DNA from: Caulobacter sp. SL161
GTDB taxonomy: Bacteria > Pseudomonadota > Alphaproteobacteria > Caulobacterales > Caulobacteraceae
Direction of reading: 5' to 3'
Assembly (NCBI RefSeq): GCF_026672375.1
Contig: NZ_JAPPRA010000001.1
Span: 1,860,001-1,924,000 of the forward strand
Length of the DNA: 64,000 nt
A program made the translations under genes and the position numbers. Positions 52,323-61,022 of the stretch are shown here, in pieces (position 1 is the first letter of the stretch; every line of letters begins with the position of its first letter). The notes under the pieces were generated by a model, which was given only the letters and a program-made list of their open reading frames with translations, ran no database searches and was not told the origin of the DNA.

Positions 52323-52690
52323 GGCTGGTTGAAACCGCGCCAGGCCATCAGCGCCCAGCCGGCCATGAACGACAGACCGCCCAGCGGCGTGATCGCGCCC
52401 AGGATGCGCGGCGCGCCCAGCGCCATCGCGTAGAGCGAGCCTGAGAACAGCAGGATTCCGACAAAGAACAGCGCCGTCACCAGTCCCATGCTCCTGGCCC
52501 CGGCCCTGTGCAGCGTGAACGCGGCGAAGACGGCGAGCGCGTGGATCATCTGATACTGGGCGCCGGTCTTCAGCCACTCGACGGCCTTCCAGCCATCGAT
52601 CCCATGTGCGGCGAAGGCGCCGAACGCCACGGCCAAGAGACCGTTGGCGGCCGCAAGGCCCGTCCAGGTCCGGGGTGTCCACCCTTCCAT
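52313..52690 (-). CDS. DUF423 family small membrane protein
   Basis: 125 residues with four membrane helices. The family pattern is LAAANGLLAVAFGAFAAHGI, YQMIHALAVFA, FFVGILLFSGSLY and ITPLGGLSFMAGW. These proteins (YgdD/YwdK group) sit in the inner membrane and have no established function. Single gene; divergent from the CrtC-like gene, with a 109-base shared upstream gap. Confidence 0.92.
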   Translation of the reverse strand: MEGWTPRTWTGLAAANGLLAVAFGAFAAHGIDGWKAVEWLKTGAQYQMIHALAVFAAFTLHRAGARSMGLVTALFFVGILLFSGSLYAMALGAPRILGAITPLGGLSFMAGWALMAWRGFNQPQA

Positions 52691-52799
52691 CGCCTTTACG
52701 CTCCGTCACTGTTGCAATCGTTCGCCGCGACCTTAACGTCGTTCACCTGCTCGTAAAGCCGGCCCGTCAGAGCGTCGGCGCGAACAGGGGAGGGACGGC

Positions 52800-53906
52800 A
52801 TGGCGCTCACCTGGGGCGACGATTATCCGATCCATCAGACACCCGAGCCGGTGGCCTATGCCGGCACGGATCGGAACTTTTATGATCGCTACTTTTTCAA
52901 CGGCTACGCGCCGGAGGGCGATGGCGGCGACCTGTTCTTCGCCGCAGCCTTCGGCGTCTATCCGCACCTGAACATCGCCGACGCCTCGTTCTGCGTGATG
53001 AAGGACGGCAAGCAGGTGAACCTCCACGCCAGCCGCTGGCTGGGCATGGAGCGGATGGATCTGAGGGTCGGTCCGATTGCGATCGAGGTGCTGCAACCGC
53101 TGCAACGTCTGAAACTGGTCGTACAGGCCCCCGAACAGGGCGTCGCGGCCGAGATCGTGTTCGAGGGCCGCGCCTTCCCGATCGAGGAGCCCCGCTTCAT
53201 CCGACGCATCGGTCCGCGCGCCTTCATGGACTATACGCGCCTGACCCAGAACGGTCGCTACAGCGGCTGGGTCGAGGTGGACGGTGTTCGCACCGCCGTC
53301 GACGGGTTCGTCGGCACCCGCGACCGCTCCTGGGGCGTGCGGCCGGTCGGCGCGCGCGACCCGCAAGAGCCGGTTCCGCCCGTGCCGCCGCAGTTTTTCT
53401 GGCTTTGGAGCCCGTGCAATTTCGCCGACGGCAGCTTCTTCTTCCACACCAACGACGACGAACTGGGCCGGCCCTGGAACCGCCGCGCGGTCTGGCTGGA
53501 GGACGGCGGCCACGAAGAGGCGTTCGGTGGCTTTGCGCAGTCGTCGTGCGCCATCGGCTGGAAGAGCGGCACGCGCCACGCCGCGTCCGCGACGCTTGAC
53601 CTGGGCGAGGGCGGTTCGGTGTCCATCGCGCCGCAGACCGAGTTCTTCATGCTGGGGCTTGGCTACACCCATCCGACCTGGGGTCACGGCCATAACCAGG
53701 GCGCGCTGAAGGTCGAGCGGGAAGACTTCGTGCTGGCGGACATCGACCGTCGCATGCCGCACCATCTGCATGTGCAGGCGCTGAGCCGCGTGACCTATGT
53801 CGACGGCCAGGGGCGGTCTCGGGTCGGCCGGGGCGTCTTCGAGCAGTTGGCGATCGGGCCGCACGCGCCGTCCGGTTTCGCCTCGATCCTGGATCTGGCC
53901 CCATGA
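52800..53906 (+). CDS. CrtC-like lipocalin-type protein (DUF7064/7065 group)
   Basis: 368 residues, no signal peptide. A beta-rich sequence of two lipocalin-like halves, with conserved stretches FYDRYFFNGYAPEGDGGDLF, WGVRPVGARDPQEP, FFWLWSPCNFADGSFFF and a late THPTWGHGHNQGAL. It resembles hydroxyneurosporene-synthase (CrtC)-like hydratases and the larger DUF7064/7065 families, whose members are often found beside aminoglycoside-phosphotransferase-like proteins, exactly as here. Probably binds or hydrates a lipid or terpenoid. GGGAGG precedes the ATG. First gene of a three-gene operon. Confidence 0.78.
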   Translation: MALTWGDDYPIHQTPEPVAYAGTDRNFYDRYFFNGYAPEGDGGDLFFAAAFGVYPHLNIADASFCVMKDGKQVNLHASRWLGMERMDLRVGPIAIEVLQPLQRLKLVVQAPEQGVAAEIVFEGRAFPIEEPRFIRRIGPRAFMDYTRLTQNGRYSGWVEVDGVRTAVDGFVGTRDRSWGVRPVGARDPQEPVPPVPPQFFWLWSPCNFADGSFFFHTNDDELGRPWNRRAVWLEDGGHEEAFGGFAQSSCAIGWKSGTRHAASATLDLGEGGSVSIAPQTEFFMLGLGYTHPTWGHGHNQGALKVEREDFVLADIDRRMPHHLHVQALSRVTYVDGQGRSRVGRGVFEQLAIGPHAPSGFASILDLAP

Positions 53907-54913
53907 GCCTGACCGAGCGCCTTGAGGCGTATCTTTCGCGCATCTGGTCGACGCCCGTGACGGTTTCGGACCTCTCGCGCATTCCCGGCGGCGCCAGTCG
54001 CGAGACCTATCGTTTCGCCGCCGCGGCGGAGGGCCAGACGCGTCCGCTGATCCTGCGTCGCGACCCGCCGGGCAGTCTGATCGAAACCGATCGGAATCTC
54101 GAATATCTGGCTTTCGAGTCGTTCCACGACTGTCTGCCCGTTCCGCGTCCCGTCGCCATGGAGGCTGAGGGCGCCGAACTGGAACGGCCGTTCTTCATCA
54201 TGGAGCGCGTCGAGGGCGGGGCCGCCGCCTCGCCCTTCACGGTCGTTCCTTATGGCGAGCACGCTCGGACGATCGGCGAGCAGTTCTTCCGGATCCTCGG
54301 GACCATCGCCGGAGCCGATCCCACCGATCTGCCACTGGCCAGGGTCGCCGAGCGCCCCGCTCCCGAGGACTGCTGGCGGATCGCGCTCGACCACTGGACC
54401 AAGGTCATCGAGGACGACCAACAGCATCCGCAACCCATCGTCTGGGCCGCGATCCGCGCCTTGCGCCGCCGCCCGCCGCCGCCGGCCCAGGCGGTGCGCG
54501 TGGTTCATGGCGACTATCGCACCGGCAACTTCCTGCACGACGGCGCAGGCAAGATCATGGCGATCCTCGACTGGGAGATGGTCCACCTGGGCGATCCGCT
54601 GGAGGACCTGGGCTGGGCGATGGATCCGCTGTGGGGGCATTTCGAGGCCGACAAGGTGGGCGGCATGTTGCCGCGCGACGAGGCCCTGGCCCTCTGGAAA
54701 CAGACCAGCGGCCTCGAGGTCGATGAGACCGCTCTTGCCTGGTGGTCGCTGTTCAACGCCGTGAAGGGCCAGGCGATCTGGACCTCGGCGGCCAAGGAAT
54801 ACCGCGACGGCGGGTTCAAGGATCCGGTGCTGGCGATCTCGGGCTGGTACACCGCCCGCCGCCATGACCAGATCCTGGCCGAGGCGCTGCTGCGCATGGA
54901 GAGGCTGTCATGA
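53903..54913 (+). CDS. APH-fold phosphotransferase family protein
   Basis: 336 residues. The ATP region has IPGGASRETYRF and LRRDPPG. The hinge is FFIMERVEG, the catalytic loop VVHGDYRTGNFL, and the metal site ILDWEMVHLGDPLEDLG. It is a kinase of the aminoglycoside/choline phosphotransferase or acyl-CoA-dehydrogenase-linked group that acts on a small metabolite, not necessarily an antibiotic. Four-base overlaps with the lipocalin-like gene before it and the helical protein gene after it show tight coupling. Confidence 0.9.
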   Translation: MSLTERLEAYLSRIWSTPVTVSDLSRIPGGASRETYRFAAAAEGQTRPLILRRDPPGSLIETDRNLEYLAFESFHDCLPVPRPVAMEAEGAELERPFFIMERVEGGAAASPFTVVPYGEHARTIGEQFFRILGTIAGADPTDLPLARVAERPAPEDCWRIALDHWTKVIEDDQQHPQPIVWAAIRALRRRPPPPAQAVRVVHGDYRTGNFLHDGAGKIMAILDWEMVHLGDPLEDLGWAMDPLWGHFEADKVGGMLPRDEALALWKQTSGLEVDETALAWWSLFNAVKGQAIWTSAAKEYRDGGFKDPVLAISGWYTARRHDQILAEALLRMERLS

Positions 54914-55335
54914 CGCCGAGCGTGTCCGATATCCTGGTCGGCAACTTCCTGTGCATGGCCGAGCCGGGGCCGCCCGAACAGCAGGGCGAGTTCATGGCCG
55001 GGAAAGTCGCGGTGGTGGCGCTGCTGTCGCTGCTGGCCGCCCAGGAGGCCGAGCGGGGCGCGGCGGCGCGGGTGACCGAGAACGCGGCGATCCGCGAGGT
55101 GCTTTCGGAGGCGACCGCCGACTACGCCCTGTCCGCCGACTGGCCGGCCGATCCCGCCGAGCTCACGATCGGGGGTCTTGATCGCGTGAACGCGGCTCTG
55201 CGGCTGGCGCTGATCGGTCTGCATGAGGCGGTTGAGGCGCGGGGCGACGCGGCTCGCCACGGCCGGATCCTGCGACTCTACGCGCGCATGGCCGACCTCA
55301 GACGTCTCGACCTGCCGCCGCTTCCGGGACGCTAG
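54910..55335 (+). CDS. 141-residue helical protein of an APH/CrtC-like operon
   Basis: Starts MTPSVSDILVGNFLCMAEPG and then forms an all-alpha bundle with AVVALLSLLAAQEAERGAA and ALRLALIGLHEAVEARGD. No signal peptide or metal site. It probably belongs functionally with the two preceding genes, to which it is translationally coupled. Family not recognised. Its TAG stop is the first part of repeat element D. Confidence 0.7.
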   Translation: MTPSVSDILVGNFLCMAEPGPPEQQGEFMAGKVAVVALLSLLAAQEAERGAAARVTENAAIREVLSEATADYALSADWPADPAELTIGGLDRVNAALRLALIGLHEAVEARGDAARHGRILRLYARMADLRRLDLPPLPGR

Positions 55336-55446
55336 AGCGTGAGGCCGAAAGTGGGAACCGGTTTCGGCTATTCTCACGCTCTAAGTATCTGATTTAGAGC
55401 CTTTTTAACGCCTGAAATCGATTCCGATTTCAGGCTGAAGGCTCCA
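55333..55446 (+). repeat. two-hairpin intergenic palindromic repeat (element D)
   Basis: Lies between the 141-residue gene and the converging TerC gene. Hairpin 1: AGAGCGTGAGGCCGAAA with loop GTGGGAACCGG and TTTCGGC...TCACGCTCT (55334-55382). The linker CTAAGTATCTGATTT follows. Hairpin 2: inner stem CCTGAAATCG / CGATTTCAGG (55411-55420, 55425-55434) with GATTC at 55420-55424, and an outer GAGCCTT / AAGGCTC. Same orientation as element C, opposite to B. The left TAG is the stop codon of the preceding gene. Confidence 0.85.
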
Positions 55447-55454
55447 GAGCGCCG

Positions 55455-56195
55455 TCAGCGGTGCTTGTTGTGCTGGGAGACTTCGTCCGGCGTGATGTCG
55501 ATCAGGTCCGGGACGGCCGCGTTGTAGGCGGGCGTATGGTTCAGATCCATCACCACGCTGCGATGGCCCGTCCAGATCATGTGCACGGCCACATAGAGCA
55601 CGATGGCCAGGCCGACAAAGCCGATCCAGCGGTGCTTGTGCAGCAGGTTGGCGATGGCCGTGGCGGCCACGCCCATCAGCACGATCGACAGCAAGAGGCC
55701 GAAGATCAGGATACCCGGATGCTCGCGGGCCGCGCCGGCGACGGCCAGGACGTTGTCCAGCGACATCGAGACGTCGGCGATCAGCACCTGCAGGAACGCG
55801 GCCTTGAAGGTCTTGTTCGGGCGCGCGCGGGGCTCGGTGCTGGGATCATCGTCGATCATGGCCATGGCGTCGGCCTCGTCGTGCGTGGTCTGCTCGCGCA
55901 GTTCCCGCCACATCTTCCAGCAGACCCACAGCAGCAGGAAGCCGCCCGCCAGCAACAGGCCCACCACGCCCAGCAGCCAGGTGGTGATCAGGGCGAAGGT
56001 GATCCGCAGCAAGACCGCCGCGCCCAGGCCGTACAGAATGACCTTCTTGCGCTCCTTGGCGGGCAAGCCGCCGGCCGCCAGGCCCACGGCCACGGCGTTG
56101 TCGCCGGCCAGGACGAGGTCGATCATCAGGACTTGCAGAAGGGCGGTCAGCGGGCCTTGGAAGGCGCCGAGCTGGGCGATCAGGGCGTCAGACAT
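55455..56195 (-). CDS. TerC-family (YjbE-type) membrane metal transporter
   Basis: 246 residues with about seven membrane helices. Two family motifs with buried acids, DLVLAGDNAVAVG near the start and IADVSMSLDNVLAVAGAA in the second half, form the proposed metal path. A hydrophilic Glu/Asp-rich loop (LREQTTHDEADAMAMIDDDP) lies between them. TerC-type proteins export Mn2+ or handle other divalent cations at the inner membrane. The next gene on the same strand upstream encodes a His/Asp-rich lipoprotein, suggesting a metal partnership. Its promoter region is short (56196-56250). Confidence 0.92.
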   Translation of the reverse strand: MSDALIAQLGAFQGPLTALLQVLMIDLVLAGDNAVAVGLAAGGLPAKERKKVILYGLGAAVLLRITFALITTWLLGVVGLLLAGGFLLLWVCWKMWRELREQTTHDEADAMAMIDDDPSTEPRARPNKTFKAAFLQVLIADVSMSLDNVLAVAGAAREHPGILIFGLLLSIVLMGVAATAIANLLHKHRWIGFVGLAIVLYVAVHMIWTGHRSVVMDLNHTPAYNAAVPDLIDITPDEVSQHNKHR

Positions 56196-56257
56196 GGCCT
56201 CTCAATGCTGTGACGCGCCGGACGATGCAAGGCGCAAACGCCTTTTCACGGCGGATC

Positions 56258-56295
56258 AGAAGAGAAAGAGCCCCGGATCGTGGGATCCGGGGCTC
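56258..56295 (-). terminator. intrinsic terminator after the His-rich lipoprotein gene
   Basis: A perfect 12-bp stem GAGCCCCGGATC (56268-56279) / GATCCGGGGCTC (56284-56295) with a 4-base loop. On the minus strand it is followed by TTTCTCTTCT. It separates the His-rich gene from terC, so the two probably have separate transcripts. Confidence 0.8.
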
Positions 56296-56318
56296 AGGGG
56301 TCTCAACCGGCGCTCGGC

Positions 56319-58304
56319 CTAGTGGTGAGCGTGCTCAAGTTCCTTTTTGGGCGCGTCGTGGTGACCGTGGCCATGCTCTTCGTGATGGCCGTGGTCATCG
56401 TGCCCGTGGCCGCCGTGACCATGGGCGTCATGGCCGTGATCGTCGTGGCCGTGTCCATGGTCGTCGTGGCCGTGTCCATGGTCGTCATGGCCGTGGCCGT
56501 GACCGTGATCGTCGGCATGGCTGGCCGGGGTCACATGGGCGGTGTGCTCGGCATGGGCGTGATGAGCGCCATGGTCGTGGCCGTGGGCATGATCGTCGTG
56601 GCCATGCGCATGATCATCGTGACCATGCCCGTGATCGTCATGGGAACCGTGACCATGATCGTCGTGGCCATGGCCGTGGTCATCATGCCCGTGAGCAGCA
56701 TCGTGCCCATGATGGTCGGCGTGGCTTGCAGTGGTCGCGGCCACCATCGGGTTCACGTACGAAACGTGCTCAGCCGGGGCGTGGGGTTCAGGGTGGGCGT
56801 GGGCGTGAAGATCCGCCCCGTGCCCGTGATCGTCATGACCGTGGGCGTCGTGGCCATGATCATCGTGGCCGTGGCCGTGGTCGTCATGGCCGTGGTGATC
56901 ATCATGGCCATGCCCGTGGTCGTGGTGATCGTCATGGTGGGCCACGGCCGAGGCCGCGACCGCACCGGCCGCTGCGCCGCCGGCGGCGGCGAGGAACGGG
57001 TTCACGTGCGACACGTGGGTGCTGGCCGGAGGCGCCTCGAACTCCATCTCGTTGCGCCCGTAGTCGGTCAGCGTGCGATACTTGCGCTGGCTTTCGGCCT
57101 TGCGGCGCGAAGCGCTGACGCTGCGCGACACGCCCACCAGAATGATCAGCGCCAGAAGCACCAGAGCCGCGCCCAGCAGGGTCTTGATCGGCGTCGGGCC
57201 GAGGCCGGGCAGCGAGATCGTGCCGTTCAAGGCGCCGAGGTCGAGCTTGTCGAGGCCCTTCTTGGCCTCTTGCGGCAGGGCTGCGACGCGCTTGCTGATC
57301 TCACCCAGGGAGAAGCCTTGCGGTTCCTTCGCGCCGGTCAGTTCGACACCGAACTCCGACTTCAGTTCGCCTTTGGCCTCGGGGCTGGGCTTGACCTGCC
57401 AGGCGAAGGTGGTCGGCTCACCCGCTTTTACGACCGCCGTCTGGCGCCCGTTCGGCGTGATCTCATAGCCTTCGCCCTGCAGTTCGGCATAGGCGCTGGT
57501 CTTGCTGGCCGCCTTGGTCAAACCGAGCTTGGCGGCTTCCTTCTGGATCATCTCGCCCAGGGTCGCCGGAAGCGACAGGGTCACTTGGCCAGGCTGGCCC
57601 TTGCCGAGGGTTTCGCCGGTGGCCAGGACCGCGCCGTTGGTCGCGGCGGGCGCGACGGCGGCCTGCAGTTGTTCAAGCTTGGTCGCGGGCTTGGCCGGGG
57701 CCGGAGCCGCAGCGGGCGCCGCAGCAGCGACCACGGGCGGCTTGGCCAGCGGCGCGGCGGGTTGCACGGGCTGGACGGCCTTCACCGGCGCGGGCGCCGG
57801 GGCGACCGTCTTCGGCGTCACGGGCTTGACCGCCGCCACGACAGCCGGCTTGGCCGGCGCCGAGGGGCCCTGGGTCTGGATCTTGGCGTGGACGCGCTTG
57901 GGCGCCGACGAGGCGGCGTGCGGCGCGCTCTTGGGATTGGGGATCGGCCGCATCGCCGTGACCAGGGTGCCGTCCGGACGGCGCCAGGTCTTCAGGTGGC
58001 TGTTATGCGACGGGGGCGGCGGAGGCGGCGGGCGCGCTGCGTCGGCTTTCGCCTGAGCCTGAGCCTGCGCCGAGGCGTCAGCGACCGGCCCGCCCAAAAG
58101 TCCATCCTGCGCAGGGGCGGCGTTGGGCGGCGGCGCGCCCATCAGCTCCGGCGGCGACGACGATTTCTGATGATCGCTTGGCGGCGGCGCCGAGGCGACC
58201 GGATCGCCCGCACTACAGCCCGCCAGCGCAAGAACGCCTGCCGCGGCGGTCGCCAAGGCGGCCAAGCGTATATTACGTCCAAACATCGGGTCCCCCGATC
58301 CCAT
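56319..58304 (-). CDS. lipoprotein with His/Asp-rich repeat tail, probable metal-binding protein
   Basis: 661 residues from the ATG at 58304 (MGSGDPMFGRN), which follows GGAGGA. A lipobox LAGC puts the lipidated Cys at C30. Then come Ala/Pro-rich linkers with GGPVADASAQAQAQAKADAA, a beta-rich domain at about 220-345, and a hydrophobic helix near 374-391 (LLGAALVLLALIILVGV) with basic flank SRSVSASRRK. The C-terminal 200 residues are HGHDDHG-type repeats in three modules, each opening with a HV-x-x-V-(N/T)-P motif. Zinc, nickel, copper or manganese binding is likely. The topology (tail in or outside the cytoplasm) is undecided. I know no described homologue. Confidence 0.85.
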   Translation of the reverse strand: MGSGDPMFGRNIRLAALATAAAGVLALAGCSAGDPVASAPPPSDHQKSSSPPELMGAPPPNAAPAQDGLLGGPVADASAQAQAQAKADAARPPPPPPPSHNSHLKTWRRPDGTLVTAMRPIPNPKSAPHAASSAPKRVHAKIQTQGPSAPAKPAVVAAVKPVTPKTVAPAPAPVKAVQPVQPAAPLAKPPVVAAAAPAAAPAPAKPATKLEQLQAAVAPAATNGAVLATGETLGKGQPGQVTLSLPATLGEMIQKEAAKLGLTKAASKTSAYAELQGEGYEITPNGRQTAVVKAGEPTTFAWQVKPSPEAKGELKSEFGVELTGAKEPQGFSLGEISKRVAALPQEAKKGLDKLDLGALNGTISLPGLGPTPIKTLLGAALVLLALIILVGVSRSVSASRRKAESQRKYRTLTDYGRNEMEFEAPPASTHVSHVNPFLAAAGGAAAGAVAASAVAHHDDHHDHGHGHDDHHGHDDHGHGHDDHGHDAHGHDDHGHGADLHAHAHPEPHAPAEHVSYVNPMVAATTASHADHHGHDAAHGHDDHGHGHDDHGHGSHDDHGHGHDDHAHGHDDHAHGHDHGAHHAHAEHTAHVTPASHADDHGHGHGHDDHGHGHDDHGHGHDDHGHDAHGHGGHGHDDHGHHEEHGHGHHDAPKKELEHAHH

Positions 58305-58393
58305 GTCAGATTCCTCCGCGGAGCAGCGCTCGCGGACCGCTGTTCGCGAGAAAAGCACGAGCTTGCGACGAAATCAAAACGGTTAAGAGAGAT

Positions 58394-59230
58394 TCACGAA
58401 ACGATTTCGTCCAAGGCGCGAACTTTCGAGGCTTCGTAGAGGGCGATCGCCGCGGCGGCCGAGACATTCAGGCTCTCGAAACCGCCGGGCATCGGGATCT
58501 TGCCGAGGGCGTCGCAATGCTCGGCCACCAGCCGCCGGACGCCTTCGCCCTCTGAACCCAGAACGAGCACAGTCGGCTGGCTGTCGAGCACGGCGTCCAG
58601 GCTTTGCTCGGCCTCGCCGGCCAGGGCCACCGCCCGCCAGCCCAGGTCGGCCAGTTCCTCGAGCGCCCGGGAAAGATTGACCACGCGCGCGTAGGGGGCC
58701 TTGTCCACGGCGCCGACAGCGGTCTTGGCGAGCACGCCGGAGAGGGCGGGAGCGTGGCGGTCCTGCAGGATCACGCCCTTGGCCCCGAAGGCGGCGGCCG
58801 AGCGGAAGATCGCGCCGATGTTCTGCGGATCGGTGATCTGGTCGAGCATGACCAGGAAGCCCTTCGCCGGGGTTCCCAGTTCAGCGATCGTCAGTGGCTC
58901 GGGCTCGTCGATCTTCAGGGCCAGCCCCTGGTGCACGGCGCCCTGGGGAAGCTGCTTGGCGATCTCCTGGCCTTCCATCACCTGCAGGCACGTCAGCTTT
59001 TGCAGATGCGGCGCGAGTCGCTTGGCCCGATCGGGCGTCGCCAGAAGCCGCTTGGGAGCGGGTCGGCGGGGGTTGGCCAGCGCCGCCTCGACGGCGTGAG
59101 TCCCCCAAATCCAGTCCTTGGCGTCGCCTTGGCCTCTGGAAAAGTCGTTCTGTTTCCGTGGCTTGGAACGAAAATCGCGTCCTTGTGCAGAAGGACGTTT
59201 CCGGTCGTTGCGTTCGGAATGAGAGGACAC
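58394..59230 (-). CDS. rlmB: 23S rRNA 2'-O-methyltransferase, RlmB-like (TrmH family)
   Basis: 278 residues from GTG 59230. A basic N-terminus (KRPSAQGRDFRSKPRKQNDF) precedes the substrate-binding domain (WGTHAVEAALANP) and SPOUT domain with motif 1 DPQNIGAIFRSAAAFG, motif 2 LGSEGEGVRRLV and motif 3 IPMPGGFESLNVSAAAAIALYE. It methylates the ribose of G2251 (E. coli numbering) in 23S rRNA. Conserved position just upstream of tRNA-Tyr supports rlmB. A minus-strand terminator is not evident. Confidence 0.93.
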   Translation of the reverse strand: MSSHSERNDRKRPSAQGRDFRSKPRKQNDFSRGQGDAKDWIWGTHAVEAALANPRRPAPKRLLATPDRAKRLAPHLQKLTCLQVMEGQEIAKQLPQGAVHQGLALKIDEPEPLTIAELGTPAKGFLVMLDQITDPQNIGAIFRSAAAFGAKGVILQDRHAPALSGVLAKTAVGAVDKAPYARVVNLSRALEELADLGWRAVALAGEAEQSLDAVLDSQPTVLVLGSEGEGVRRLVAEHCDALGKIPMPGGFESLNVSAAAAIALYEASKVRALDEIVS

Positions 59231-59336
59231 TATAAGACGCGCTCCGATTTGGGGCCCCGAGGGCTTCTCGGCCAGCCGGCGCTGCTCTTAGCATCGTCCG
59301 TCACCGGTCCAAGAAGCTTTTGTTTCGCATCGGCGT

Positions 59337-59373
59337 TTGACGGCTTGCCGTCGTGCGTCGAAGCGGATAAAGG
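59337..59373 (+). promoter_or_regulatory. possible promoter of the tRNA-Tyr/tRNA-Gly/tuf unit
   Basis: TTGACGG (59337-59343) matches the Caulobacter -35 box. GGATAAAG (59365-59372) is a weak -10 about 20 bases downstream. The distance to tRNA-Tyr fits a short 5' leader. Confidence 0.4.
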
Positions 59374-59403
59374 CCGCCGGCTTCGGAACTCCATCGCGTG
59401 CTT

Positions 59404-59489
59404 GGGGGAATGTCCCGAGTGGCAAAGGGGGGGGACTGTAAATCCCCTGGCGTAAGCCTTCGTAGGTTCGAGTCCTACTTCCCCCACCA
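59404..59489 (+). tRNA. tRNA-Tyr (anticodon GTA)
   Basis: 86 bases with encoded CCA. The acceptor arms GGGGGAA / TTCCCCC pair perfectly. The anticodon loop is CTGTAAA (GTA), and the large class II variable arm between the anticodon and T arms is typical for Tyr. T arm GGTTCGAGTCC. Upstream of tRNA-Gly in the same unit. Confidence 0.95.
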
Positions 59490-59599
59490 TGCGCGCGATG
59501 AGTTCCGGAAGGCAGCGCCCTTTAAAAAGCATGGGGGCGTCCCAGAGCCGAAAGACCGGGAGCCGATCGCGACCCCGCTAGCCCCAGATGGGTGATTGG

Positions 59600-59673
59600 G
59601 CGGGTATAGCACAATGGTAGTGCAGCAGCCTTCCAAGCTGAGGATGCGGGTTCGATTCCCGCTACCCGCTCCA
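59600..59673 (+). tRNA. tRNA-Gly (anticodon TCC)
   Basis: 74 bases with encoded CCA. Acceptor arms GCGGGTA / TACCCGC; anticodon loop CTTCCAA gives UCC, reading GGA and GGG. Directly upstream of tuf, 54 bases from its start, so tuf mRNA is probably cut from a longer transcript. Confidence 0.95.
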
Positions 59674-59727
59674 GCTCCCTGAAGAGTTATTCCCAACAAC
59701 CCAGCCGCCGGCGCGAAGGTAGAGACG

Positions 59728-60918
<1,191 letters not shown>

Positions 60919-60950
60919 TCTCGACCGGTCTTAGCTTCGGCTGACAATGC

Positions 60951-60990
60951 GAAGGCCCCGGAGAGCAATCTCCGGGGCCTTCTGCTTTCG
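60951..60990 (+). terminator. intrinsic terminator after tuf
   Basis: A 14-bp perfect stem GAAGGCCCCGGAGA (60951-60964) / TCTCCGGGGCCTTC (60969-60982) with loop GCAA, then TGCTTTCG. Very stable and well placed 33 bases after the tuf stop. Confidence 0.88.
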
Positions 60991-61022
60991 CAACTCCCCC
61001 TGATTGTAACTTTCGGGTTGGC

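Noticed and set aside
56319-56950. Short repeats resembling a CRISPR array
   Set aside because: Unit spacing is irregular with no unique spacers; it is coding for the His/Asp tail and no cas genes are present.
56280-58439. 719-codon plus-strand frame with Val/Met/Ala-rich hydrophobic start and Arg-rich end
   Set aside because: It is the mirror of the His/Asp repeat gene; its apparent membrane segments come from complementary GTC/ATG codons. The minus strand has a lipobox and a ribosome-binding site.
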